Shown here piece after piece: positions 21,591 to 29,470 of a stretch of 64,000 nucleotides of DNA (its first letter is position 1; each line of letters starts with the position of its first letter). The notes under the pieces were generated by a model. The model did no database searches. It was not told the origin of the DNA and saw nothing but the letters and a program-made list of their open reading frames with translations. This stretch comes from Rhodanobacter sp. (GTDB lineage Bacteria; Pseudomonadota; Gammaproteobacteria; Xanthomonadales; Rhodanobacteraceae), in the NCBI GenBank assembly GCA_040371205.1, contig AP031382.1:923562-987561 (forward strand), given 5' to 3'. Made by a program: the position numbers and the translations under genes.

Positions 21591-22334
21591 TTACCCCTGA
21601 TTCCCCGTGACGGCGACCTGGTCGCCGGTGCGGCCGTAGCGACGCTCGCGCCGGCCGAAGTCTTCGATGGCCCGGCGCAGGCAGGCCTGGTCGAAGTCCG
21701 GCCACAGGGTATCGGTGAAATGCAGTTCGGCATAGGCCGCCTGCCACAGCAGGAAATTGCTGAGCCGGCATTCGCCGCCGGTGCGGATGAACAGATCCAG
21801 CGGCGGCAACTCGGCCAGGCACATGCGGCGGCCCAGTTCGGTCTCGTCGATCGTTTCGGCGCGCAGCTCGCCGCGCGCCACCGCTTCCGCCGCAAGCCGC
21901 GCGGCCTGCACGATGTCCCAGCGACCGCCGTAATTCACCGCGATGTTGAGGTGCAGCTTGCGGTTGGCGGCGGTGCGGGCCATCGCGGCCTGCATGCGTT
22001 CGCGCAGCGGTTCGTCGAAGGCGGCCAGGTCGCCGGTGAAGCGCAGCCGCACGCCCTGCGCGTGCAGTTCGTCGGTTTCCTTGTCCAGCGCCCGCACGAA
22101 CAGCGTCATCAATGCGCCGACTTCCTCCTCGGGCCTGCGCCAGTTCTCGCTGGAGAACGCGAACAGGGTCAGCGCCTCGACGCCTTCGCGCAGGCAGCCT
22201 TCCACCACCTCGCGCACCGCCTTACGGCCGGCGTTGTGGCCAAAGCTGCGCGGGCGGTGGCGCGCCTTGGCCCAGCGGCCGTTGCCGTCCATCACGATGG
22301 CGATGTGGCGGGGAGTGGCGGGAGTCTTGGTCAT
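21591..22334 (-). CDS. uppS: Undecaprenyl diphosphate synthase
   Basis: Cis-prenyltransferase that extends FPP with IPP to C55-PP, the carrier lipid of peptidoglycan and O-antigen. 247 residues. It has catalytic Asp in AIVMDGNGRWA, GHNAGRKAVREVV, the FAFSSENWRRP motif and the C-terminal RTGGECRLSNFLLWQ. It heads the uppS-cdsA-dxr-rseP run. Confidence 0.97.
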   Translation of the reverse strand: MTKTPATPRHIAIVMDGNGRWAKARHRPRSFGHNAGRKAVREVVEGCLREGVEALTLFAFSSENWRRPEEEVGALMTLFVRALDKETDELHAQGVRLRFTGDLAAFDEPLRERMQAAMARTAANRKLHLNIAVNYGGRWDIVQAARLAAEAVARGELRAETIDETELGRRMCLAELPPLDLFIRTGGECRLSNFLLWQAAYAELHFTDTLWPDFDQACLRRAIEDFGRRERRYGRTGDQVAVTGNQG

Positions 22335-22353
22335 CGGAGGGGGCTTCTGTCTC

Positions 22354-22391
22354 CTTCTCCCCTCCGGGGAGAAGCCGCCCCGAAAGGGCGG
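22354..22391. repeat. REP-like double hairpin in uppS-frr spacer
   Basis: Two adjacent perfect hairpins: CTTCTCCCC/GGGGAGAAG (22354-22362 with 22366-22374) and CCGCCC/GGGCGG (22375-22380 with 22386-22391). The wording (CTCCCCTCCGGGGAGAAG) resembles the dispersed extragenic palindromes common in Xanthomonadales genomes. Copy number cannot be seen from one window. Confidence 0.5.
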
Positions 22392-22475
22392 ATGAGGGGC
22401 GGGTGCTCGCGGTGATGCTGCATCAGAGCAAGCCTGGACTGCGGTGTGCGTCGCAAGCTTGGCCCCCCACCCTGG

Positions 22476-22498
22476 CCCGCTCCACGGCGGGGAGCGGG
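22476..22498. repeat. Third palindrome in uppS-frr spacer
   Basis: CCCGCTCC (22476-22483) pairs with GGAGCGGG (22491-22498), 7-nt loop, preceded by a C-rich CCCCCCACCCTGGCC stretch. With the pair at 22354 it makes the whole spacer look like a composite extragenic repeat rather than a promoter. Confidence 0.45.
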
Positions 22499-22533
22499 AA
22501 AATGCGTGGCGCGCGGGTTTGCCGCGGCGCCCA

Positions 22534-23091
22534 TCACATCGACATCAACTCGTCTTCCTTGGCCTTGACCACGCCGTCCACATCCTTCACGAAGCGGTCG
22601 GTGAGCTTCTGGATCTCGTCGTCGGCGCGGCGTTCCTCGTCCTCGCTGATCTGCTTGTCCTTGAGCAGGTCCTTCACCTTCTGCATGGCGTCGCGGCGCA
22701 CGTTGCGGATGGCGATCTTGGCGTTCTCGCCCTCGTGCGACACGTGCTTGGCCAGTTCGCGGCGGCGCTCCTCGGTGAGCGGCGGCAGGTTGAGGCGGAT
22801 CACGGTGCCGGCGGTGGTCGGCGTGATGCCGATGTCCGAGGCCAGGATGGCCTTCTCGACCGGACCGACCAGGGACTTGTCGAACGGCGTGATGACGATG
22901 GAGCGCGCGTCGCCCAGCGCCACCGTGGCCACCTGGTTCAGCGGCATCTCCGAGCCGTAGGCCGGCACGCGGAGGCCGTCCACCAGCGCGGTGCTGGCGC
23001 GGCCGGTGCGCAGGCGGGTGAGCTCGTGCTTGAGCGCGTCGATGCTCTTGCCCATGCGGGTCTGTGCATCGGTCTTGATGTCGTTGATCAT
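22534..23091 (-). CDS. frr: Ribosome recycling factor
   Basis: Splits post-termination ribosomes with EF-G. 185 residues, the usual length. It shows MGKSIDALKHELTRLRTGRA at the N-terminus and the EERRRELAKHVSHEGENAK helix of the three-helix bundle. It follows pyrH by 57 bp, the canonical pyrH-frr pair. Confidence 0.97.
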   Translation of the reverse strand: MINDIKTDAQTRMGKSIDALKHELTRLRTGRASTALVDGLRVPAYGSEMPLNQVATVALGDARSIVITPFDKSLVGPVEKAILASDIGITPTTAGTVIRLNLPPLTEERRRELAKHVSHEGENAKIAIRNVRRDAMQKVKDLLKDKQISEDEERRADDEIQKLTDRFVKDVDGVVKAKEDELMSM

Positions 23092-23148
23092 GGGCGGGGT
23101 TCCACTGAATCCGGCAAGCCGTCAAGTATAGCAGCGCGAGCCGTCGGC

Positions 23149-23868
23149 TCAGTGGTGCACCAGCGTGCCGATCGCCTCGCCCTGCATGATGCGCATCAGG
23201 TTGCCCGGCACGGTCATGTCGTAGATGCGCAGCGGCATGCGGTGGTCGCGGCACAGCGCGATGGCGGCGGTGTCCATCACCTGCAGGTTGCGCTGGATCA
23301 CTTCGTCGTAGCTGAGCTGGTCGTAGCGCGTGGCGTCGGCGTGCCTGGCGGGATCGGCGGTGTACACGCCGTCCACCTTGGTGGCCTTCAGCAGCAGGTC
23401 GGCGCCGATCTCCACCGCGCGCAGGGCGGCGGCCGAGTCGGTGGTGAAGAACGGGTTGCCGGTACCCGCCGCGAACAGCGCGATGCGGCCCTTCTCGATG
23501 TGGCGGATCGCGCGGCGGCGGATGAAGTCCTCCGCCACGTCGTGGATCTGGATCGCGCTCATCACGCGGGCGTAGCCGCCGCGCTTCTCGATGGCGTCGG
23601 CCATCGCCAGCGCGTTCATCACCGTGGCCAGCATGCCCATGTGGTCGCCGGTCACGCGGTCCATGCCGGCGGCGGCGAGGCCGGCGCCGCGGAAGATGTT
23701 GCCGCCGCCGATCACCACGCCGATGTTCACGCCGGAGCGGCCCACCTCGATGATCTCGTCGGCCAGCCGGCCGATCACCTTCGGGTCGATGCCGTAGTCG
23801 GCCTCGCCCATCAGCGCTTCGCCGGAGAGCTTGAGCAGGATGCGGCGGTACTTGGGCTGGTCGCTCAT
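23149..23868 (-). CDS. pyrH: Uridylate kinase
   Basis: Phosphorylates UMP to UDP; hexameric amino-acid-kinase fold, GTP-activated and UTP-inhibited in family members. 239 residues. It has [13 protein letters not shown], the GGGNIFRG loop, [17 protein letters not shown] and the [12 protein letters not shown] loop. The start ATG at 23868 is preceded by GGAG. rpsB and tsf, which usually precede pyrH, are not in this position. Confidence 0.97.
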   Translation of the reverse strand: MSDQPKYRRILLKLSGEALMGEADYGIDPKVIGRLADEIIEVGRSGVNIGVVIGGGNIFRGAGLAAAGMDRVTGDHMGMLATVMNALAMADAIEKRGGYARVMSAIQIHDVAEDFIRRRAIRHIEKGRIALFAAGTGNPFFTTDSAAALRAVEIGADLLLKATKVDGVYTADPARHADATRYDQLSYDEVIQRNLQVMDTAAIALCRDHRMPLRIYDMTVPGNLMRIMQGEAIGTLVHH

Positions 23869-23953
23869 GGGGTCTCCGGATTGTCTGGGGCAAACCGGCG
23901 CATTGTAGCGATTGCGGCTGAACGCAGCGAGCCGGAACCGGCGATCGGGCATG

Positions 23954-23983
23954 AAAAAGGCGGAGCCGCGAGGGCCCCGCCTT
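23954..23983 (-). terminator. Intrinsic terminator after sodB
   Basis: On the minus strand AAGGCGG and CCGCCTT pair (23977-23983 with 23957-23963) and run into a U-tract (complement of A residues 23954-23958). It lies 20 bp beyond the sodB stop, separating sodB from pyrH. Confidence 0.75.
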
Positions 23984-24002
23984 GGGGTGGCGCGCAGGGG
24001 AA

Positions 24003-24581
24003 TCAGGCGAGGTTCTTCGCCGCGAATTCCCAGTTCGCCAGGTTCCAGAACGCCTCCAGGTACTTCGGGCGGGCGTTGCGGTAGTCGATGTAGTAGGCGT
24101 GCTCCCACACGTCCACGGTGAGCAGCGGCTTGTCGCTGCCGGTGATCGGCGTGGCGGCGTTGGAGGTGTTGACGATGCCCAGCGTGCCATCCGGGCGCTG
24201 CACCAGCCAGGTCCAGCCCGAACCGAAGTTGCCGGCGGCGGACTTGGCGAACTCCTCCTTGAACTTCTCGAACGAGCCGAACGCCTTGTCGATCGCGTCG
24301 GCCAGCTTGCCGGTGGGCTCCTTGCCGCCCTTCGGGCTCAGCGAATGCCAATAGAAAGTGTGGTTCCAGATCTGCGCGGCGTTGTTGAACACGCCGCCGG
24401 AGGACTTGCGGACGATGTCTTCCAGCGAGGCGCCTTCGAATTCGGTGCCCTTGATCAGGTTGTTGAGATTGGTCACGTAGGCCTGGTGGTGCTTGCCGTA
24501 GTGGAACTCCAGCGTTTCGGCGGAGATGTGCGGTTCGAGCGCGTTCTTTTCGTAGGGCAGGGCGGGAAGTTCGATCGCCAT
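24003..24581 (-). CDS. sodB: Superoxide dismutase [Fe]
   Basis: Cytoplasmic dimeric enzyme converting superoxide to O2 and H2O2. 192 residues. Metal ligands are in [22 protein letters not shown] and [12 protein letters not shown]. The iron-type fingerprint ([21 protein letters not shown]) matches FeSOD rather than MnSOD. It is divergent from grxD and has its own terminator. Confidence 0.95.
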   Translation of the reverse strand: MAIELPALPYEKNALEPHISAETLEFHYGKHHQAYVTNLNNLIKGTEFEGASLEDIVRKSSGGVFNNAAQIWNHTFYWHSLSPKGGKEPTGKLADAIDKAFGSFEKFKEEFAKSAAGNFGSGWTWLVQRPDGTLGIVNTSNAATPITGSDKPLLTVDVWEHAYYIDYRNARPKYLEAFWNLANWEFAAKNLA

Positions 24582-24644
24582 GAGTGGCTCCTTGACGTTG
24601 GCTGGGGAAAGGATTGCGACGGCCGGCGGCCGCCGATGGCCGAC

Positions 24645-24653
24645 TGATACAAT
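24645..24653 (+). promoter_or_regulatory. Extended -10 promoter for grxD
   Basis: TGATACAAT gives an extended -10 (TG-N-TACAAT) 39 bp upstream of the grxD ATG, inside the sodB-grxD divergent spacer. No good -35 at 17 bp is seen, consistent with an extended -10 promoter. Confidence 0.5.
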
Positions 24654-24691
24654 ACAGGTCTGCCCGGATTGTAAAGACGAACATTCAACCT

Positions 24692-25018
24692 ATGGACGTA
24701 AACGAGCGAATCAAGTCGCTGCTCGCCGCGCACCCCATCGTGCTCTTCATGAAGGGGACGCCGGAGTTCCCGATGTGCGGATTCTCCAGCCGTGCCGCAC
24801 AGGCGCTGCAGCAGGCCGGCGCGCCGTTCCATGCGGTGAACGTGCTGGCCGATCCGGAGATTCGCGCCGCCCTGCCGCATTACGCGAACTGGCCGACCTT
24901 TCCGCAGCTGTTCATCGAAGGCGAGTTGATCGGCGGTTGCGACATCGTCGTCGACCTCGAGGCCTCGGGCGAACTGGCGCGCATGGCCGGCGACGTGAGC
25001 GGAGCCCTGCGCGGATGA
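24692..25018 (+). CDS. grxD: Monothiol glutaredoxin (Grx4 type)
   Basis: Fe-S cluster carrier rather than a reductase. 108 residues. It has the CGFS active site in FPMCGFSSRA, the WPTFPQLF loop with cis-Pro and the GGCDI motif for glutathione binding. The start ATG at 24692 gives MDVNERIKSLLAAHP. Its stop overlaps the next gene's start by 4 bp (ATGA). Confidence 0.95.
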   Translation: MDVNERIKSLLAAHPIVLFMKGTPEFPMCGFSSRAAQALQQAGAPFHAVNVLADPEIRAALPHYANWPTFPQLFIEGELIGGCDIVVDLEASGELARMAGDVSGALRG

Positions 25019-25785
25019 CATTGCCGACGGTACGGCTTCCCGCGGGCGCGATGCCTGCCGGCGACATGTTGGCCGGTCGCGTGGTGCTGGTCACCGGCGC
25101 CTATGGCGGTCTGGGTAGCGCGGTGGCGCGGGCGGCCTCGCAAGCGGGCGCCACGGTTGTCCTCTGCGGCAAGCGCCAGCGCCAGCTGGAGCAGCTTTAC
25201 GATGCCATGCGGGCCGAAGGTCTGGCGGAACCGGTGATCCACCCTCTGGACATGGAGACCGCGACGCCGCGCGAGTACGCCGCGCTCGCCGACGGCCTGC
25301 GCCACGACTTCGGCCGGCTGGATGGCATCGCGCACTGCGCCGCCAGCTTCGCAGGCCTTACCCCGATCGCGATGCACAAGCCCGACGACTGGCTGCGTGC
25401 AATGCACGTCAACGTCAATGCGCCCTTCGCGCTCACCCAGGCCTGCCTGCCCCTGCTGCAGGAGGCCGCCGACAGCGCGGTGGTGTTCGTGCTGGACGAT
25501 CCGCAGCGGCTGGCGCGGGCGCACTGGGGCGCGTACGGGGCGTCGAAGGCCGCGTTGGAGCGGTTCGCGGCCATCCTGCACGAGGAGACCGACGAGAGTC
25601 CCTTGCGCGTGCATGCGCTGCTGCCCGCGCCGATGCGCACCCGCTTGCGCCGGCAGGCGTATTTCGGCGAGGACACCTTGCAGCACCCCTTGCCGGAGGC
25701 CGCGGCCGCCGCGCTCGTCCGGTTGCTGTCGGCGCAGGGGGCGCCCATGCGCGGCCATGTGCTCGACCTGCGGGGAGAAGGGGTG
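25015..25785 (+). CDS. Short-chain dehydrogenase (YciK-like), read in frame into marC-like gene
   Basis: NAD(P)-binding SDR-fold protein of 257 codons, coupled to grxD by a 4-bp overlap. It has the nucleotide motif TGAYGGLG, VNVNAPFALT, and the catalytic Tyr-x-x-x-Lys in GAYGASKAALE. Two oddities. First, the catalytic-serine strand reads VFVLDDPQ where YciK-type relatives have a serine run, so the usual catalytic Ser seems replaced. Second, there is no stop: the frame runs on at GEGVMETQ into the MarC-like gene. Removing one G from the GGGG run at 25780-25783 would give GAA GGG TGA and a normal TGATG junction, so either this is a genuine 460-residue fusion or one extra G is a mutation or sequencing error. 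Substrate unknown. Confidence 0.82.
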
Positions 25786-26397
25786 ATGGAAACGCAGATG
25801 ACCACCTTGTCGGCGGGAATCATGCTGTTCCTCATCATGGATCCGCTGGGCAACATCCCGCTGTTCCTCAGCCTGCTCAAGGACGTGCCGCCCAAGCGCC
25901 GCCGCCGCGTGATGGTGCGCGAGCTGCTGATCGCGCTGGGTGTGCTGCTGGGTTTCCTGATCGGCGGCCAGCACCTGCTGAGCCTGCTGCAGCTCAAGCC
26001 GGACTCGATCAGCATCGCCGGCGGCATCGTGCTGTTCCTGATCGGCATACGCATGGTGTTCCCGCCCGCCGATGGCGGCGGCATCTTCGGTAAGTCCGGC
26101 GGCGGCGAACCTTTCATCGTGCCGATGGCGATTCCCGGCGTGGCCGGCCCCTCGGCGATGGCGGCGCTGTTGCTGTTGACCAACACCCAGCCGGGACGGA
26201 CCGCGGAGTGGGCAACAGCGCTGATCGGCGCCTGGTCGGCCACGGCGCTGATCCTGCTGTTCTCCACCTACCTGTTCCGCTGGCTGGGCGAGAGCGTGCT
26301 TACCGCGTTGGAGCGCGTGATGGGCATGCTGCTGATCGCCCTGTCGGTGCAGATGTTCATGGGCGGCGTGGCGGCGTTCCTGCACCTGGCACTTTGA
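25786..26397 (+). CDS. MarC/YhgN family integral membrane protein
   Basis: 203-residue protein of the MarC family (UPF0056; function unsettled despite the name), close to the 197 residues of YhgN. About six membrane helices; the first motif is the family's MDPLGNIPLFLSLL, and IPGVAGPSAMA is a second family loop. The ATG at 25786 has its own strong Shine-Dalgarno (GGGGAG plus AAGGGG just before), which argues for independent initiation even though the upstream SDR frame reads through it without a stop. Confidence 0.88.
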   Translation: METQMTTLSAGIMLFLIMDPLGNIPLFLSLLKDVPPKRRRRVMVRELLIALGVLLGFLIGGQHLLSLLQLKPDSISIAGGIVLFLIGIRMVFPPADGGGIFGKSGGGEPFIVPMAIPGVAGPSAMAALLLLTNTQPGRTAEWATALIGAWSATALILLFSTYLFRWLGESVLTALERVMGMLLIALSVQMFMGGVAAFLHLAL

Positions 26398-26558
26398 CAG
26401 CGGCGTGCGCGTGCGAATGCCCATGGCTGGAACCGATGTAAAATTGCTGTAAAATAAACCGGAAACAATGCGCAAGGCTTCAGGACGAAGCGCCACCTTC
26501 AACGTTGGCGCCACGCTCAAATCAAGCGCAGCGCAGGAAAAATCGAATCAGGGTTAAT

Positions 26559-26590
26559 GCGCCGGCCTGGATTTCAGGTCGCGCTTTTTT
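26559..26590 (+). promoter_or_regulatory. Terminator-like hairpin in TonB-receptor leader
   Basis: GCGC-CGG-CCTG pairs with CAGG-TC-GCGC around ATTT (internal loop in the stem), followed by six T residues. It lies about 95 bp upstream of the receptor start, downstream of an AT-rich stretch (26437-26460) that may hold the promoter. It could terminate marC transcription or act as an attenuator. Confidence 0.45.
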
Positions 26591-26613
26591 ATGCCTTGAA
26601 TTTACGTTTTTTC

Positions 26614-26645
26614 TTGCGAATCCGTATTCGCCAGCCATTGCGAAT
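26614..26645. promoter_or_regulatory. Repeated TTGCGAAT half-sites before TonB receptor
   Basis: TTGCGAAT occurs at 26614-26621 and 26638-26645, 24 bp apart, with the inverted ATTCGC at 26626-26631 between them. The arrangement looks like an operator array 40-70 bp before the receptor ATG. It does not match a Fur box well. Confidence 0.35.
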
Positions 26646-26684
26646 GATCACTACCGGTTTCACTTTGCATTTCGGGGAACACAC

Positions 26685-29177
26685 ATGAAACGAGCCTACC
26701 TATCCGCTGCCATTGCACTGTCCCTTGGTTTGGTGTCGTCGATGACGCTGGCGCAGACCGCGACCGGCAACGGCCAGTCCACACAGACCACGACCCAGCA
26801 GGGCGGCGGCGGCCAGGCCAGCGTGTCCAGCACCTCCAAGGTGTCGGCAGTGGCGACCAAGCGTGCGCGCGAACTGCAGTCCGTCGAAGTGACGGCCACG
26901 GTGCCCACCCTCGGCGGTGGTCTGATGTCCGAGCAGGACGCGCCCAAGGCGGTGTCCACCATCACCCGTGAGGCGATCCAGCAGGGCGCGCCCGGCGGCA
27001 CGTTCGCGCAGGCGATCGAAAGCATCCCGGGCGTGTTCACCTCCACCGATGACTACACCGGCCTGAACGACGGCGACTATTCCATCCGCGGCTTCACCAG
27101 CGATGAAGTCGGCACCACCGTCAACGGCGCGCCGATCAACGACAGCGGCAACTACAAGGTGTACGCCACCGAGTACGGCGACGCCGAGAACATGGGCGAC
27201 ATCACCGTGCAGCAGGGCTGGCCAGACGTCGACCAGCCGATCTCCGGCGCGGCCGGCGGCTCCATCGGCTGGGCGACCATCGACCCGTCGCACAAGGGCG
27301 GCGTCGACCTCAGCCAGACCCTCGGCAGCCACAGCTACCACCGCACCTTCGTGCGCCTGAACACGGGCGACATGGGTCCGGTGCGCTCCTGGCTTTCGTA
27401 TTCGAACAACGAATCCAGCATCTGGGACGGTCCCGGCAAGCAGAAGGTGACCAAGGTCGACGGCAAGTCGCTGTGGACCATCGACGACCGCAACTCGATC
27501 TCCTTCTCGCTGCAGTACAACCGCGAAGTGAAGAACAGCTACCTGCATCCGACCAAGCAGCAGGCGGCCATGCAGTACGGTTACAACTATTCCGACATCT
27601 GGTCGGTGCCCGAGAACCTGAAGTCGACCAGCACGAGTTCCTGCGGCCCGAATGCCGTCTACAACGTCTGCAACTACCAGTTGCACGTGAATCCGTACAC
27701 CAGCTGGATGGCCAGCGCCGACGGCGAGTTCACGCTGAGCGACAGCCTGCACCTGTCGGTGGTGCCCTACTTCCAGTACGGCAGCGGCGGCGGCAGCGGC
27801 GCGACTGCCGCCTATGAAAGCACCGCCAGCAACAACCAGTACCTCAGCGTGGATGCCGACCTCAACGGCGACGGCATGATCAAGAACGGCAGCAAGGGGC
27901 TGGTGTATTCCCTCAGCGAGAACTTCACCTTCCGCCCGGGTGTGATCGCCAAGCTGAGCCAGGACATCGGCAGCAACGACACCCTGGTCTATGGCGTGTG
28001 GTGGGAACGCCCGCGCGAGCAGCAGGATCAAGTGTTCTCGCTGATCGACCCGGCCACCGGCGTGCCTTCGGACATTTGGGGCCAGACCGACGTGATCCGT
28101 TACCCGGACGGCACCATCCAGAAGGGCTACAACGAATACACCACCACCACCACCGAGAAGGCCTTCGCGACCAATACCTGGACGCCCAGCGACCAGTGGA
28201 CGGTCACTGCCGGTTTGGCCTACATCTGGGCCCAGCGCAAGGGCTACGATTTCGAATACCCGAACGCCAATTACGGTTCGTATTGGAAGCAGCAGTTCGG
28301 CGGCCCGTTCGAAGGCACCTACCACAAGTGGTCGCCGACGGTCGGTGCGAAGTTCCAGCTCGACGATGCCAACCAGTTCTACTTCGGCATGGGCAAGACC
28401 TTCCGCATCCCGGTCAACGGTGCGTTGGCGCAGAACGGTGCGGCGGATTACCTCAATCAGGCGCATCCGACAAACGGCAGTTTCGGCGCAATCAACAAGC
28501 CCGAGACGTCGACCAGCGCGGACTTGGGCTGGCGCTTCTACACCACCCGCGTGTCGGCCAGTATCGACGCGTATGCCGCCAACTTCCACAACAAGCAGGT
28601 CAGCGGCTACGACGAAAACAGCGGCCAGACCGTGTTCACCGACTTGCCCAGCGTGCACATGCGCGGCCTGAATGCCGAAGGTAGCGTCAGGCTCAACCAC
28701 CAGTTCACGCTGTATGGCGCCTATACCTACACCGTGGCCCGTCAGCAGGCTGACGTGAACGCGGGCGGCGATGGCGTGTACTTCACCAAGGGCAAGACCC
28801 TGACCAATACCCCGCGCAACTCGGGTTATGTGCGCCTCGGCTACAAGCAGGGCGGGCTGTGGGCCAGCCTGAGCGCGAAGTACCGCAGTTCGGTGTGGGG
28901 CGACTGGTCGAACACCGAGAAGGTGGGCGGCTACACCACGTTCAACCTGAGCGCGGGCTACCACCTGCCCGACTTCTCGACGGACTTCACCAAGCCCTAC
29001 ATCAAGCTCAACGTGTTCAACCTGACCGACCACCATGCCTTCACGTGGGCTTCCAGCAACCCGTTCCTGGCCAGCTCCAACAGCGCCACGAACCCGGCGG
29101 CCTATGCCTCGGCGGCAACCTATTCGATCCTGGAAGAACGTACCTACATGATCACCTTCGGCGTCTCGATCCACTAA
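26685..29177 (+). CDS. TonB-dependent outer membrane receptor
   Basis: Outer-membrane 22-stranded barrel with a plug, energised by TonB-ExbBD. 830 residues. A signal peptide (MKRAYLSAAIALSLGLVSSMTLAQ) is followed by a Gln/Gly/Ser-rich linker, a TonB-box-like SVEVTAT, the plug (DYSIRGF, NGAPINDSG) and a long barrel with aromatic strand ends. The start ATG at 26685 is preceded by GGGGAA. The C-terminus is unusual for a barrel: it ends FGVSIH rather than in an aromatic residue. The ligand cannot be told. No transporter or sensor genes lie beside it. Confidence 0.9.
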   Translation: MKRAYLSAAIALSLGLVSSMTLAQTATGNGQSTQTTTQQGGGGQASVSSTSKVSAVATKRARELQSVEVTATVPTLGGGLMSEQDAPKAVSTITREAIQQGAPGGTFAQAIESIPGVFTSTDDYTGLNDGDYSIRGFTSDEVGTTVNGAPINDSGNYKVYATEYGDAENMGDITVQQGWPDVDQPISGAAGGSIGWATIDPSHKGGVDLSQTLGSHSYHRTFVRLNTGDMGPVRSWLSYSNNESSIWDGPGKQKVTKVDGKSLWTIDDRNSISFSLQYNREVKNSYLHPTKQQAAMQYGYNYSDIWSVPENLKSTSTSSCGPNAVYNVCNYQLHVNPYTSWMASADGEFTLSDSLHLSVVPYFQYGSGGGSGATAAYESTASNNQYLSVDADLNGDGMIKNGSKGLVYSLSENFTFRPGVIAKLSQDIGSNDTLVYGVWWERPREQQDQVFSLIDPATGVPSDIWGQTDVIRYPDGTIQKGYNEYTTTTTEKAFATNTWTPSDQWTVTAGLAYIWAQRKGYDFEYPNANYGSYWKQQFGGPFEGTYHKWSPTVGAKFQLDDANQFYFGMGKTFRIPVNGALAQNGAADYLNQAHPTNGSFGAINKPETSTSADLGWRFYTTRVSASIDAYAANFHNKQVSGYDENSGQTVFTDLPSVHMRGLNAEGSVRLNHQFTLYGAYTYTVARQQADVNAGGDGVYFTKGKTLTNTPRNSGYVRLGYKQGGLWASLSAKYRSSVWGDWSNTEKVGGYTTFNLSAGYHLPDFSTDFTKPYIKLNVFNLTDHHAFTWASSNPFLASSNSATNPAAYASAATYSILEERTYMITFGVSIH

Positions 29178-29220
29178 CGCTGCAGTCGATCATCCGCGCC
29201 AATCCGGCGCGGGATATCAG

Positions 29221-29249
29221 GCCGGCCCCTCTGGGGCCGGCTTTTTTTT
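29221..29249 (+). terminator. Intrinsic terminator after first TonB receptor
   Basis: GCCGGCCCC and GGGGCCGGC form a perfect 9-bp stem around TCT, followed by eight T residues (29242-29249). A textbook Rho-independent terminator. Confidence 0.93.
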
Positions 29250-29315
29250 GTCGTGGAGTTCCAGGTGCGACGCGGTGAACAGCGTGGTAGCAAAAAGTTA
29301 CGATTTCGTCATATT

Positions 29316-29332
29316 CTTAACGTAACTTAACG
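29316..29332. promoter_or_regulatory. Direct repeat CTTAACG upstream of Oar-like gene
   Basis: CTTAACG at 29316-29322 and again at 29326-29332, one helical turn apart, in the only AT-rich patch of the 292-bp spacer. A GAGGCGGG/CCCGCCTC hairpin (29334-29341 with 29355-29362) follows. Probable promoter/operator zone; the regulator is unknown. Confidence 0.35.
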
Positions 29333-29470
29333 CGAGGCGGGTGCCATTCATGCGCCCGCCTCCCGCCAGGAAAGCAGGGGAGTCGCCGCGTCGCCGGACC
29401 CATCCGGCTGGCCATCGACCCGTGCGCATCCCGGAACCGCCGCTTGTCGAGAACCACTGTGGAATCCACG

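Noticed and set aside
26614..26660. Fur box before the first TonB receptor
   Set aside because: AATGAT occurs, but the 19-bp dyad is not conserved; no more than a few hexamer matches.
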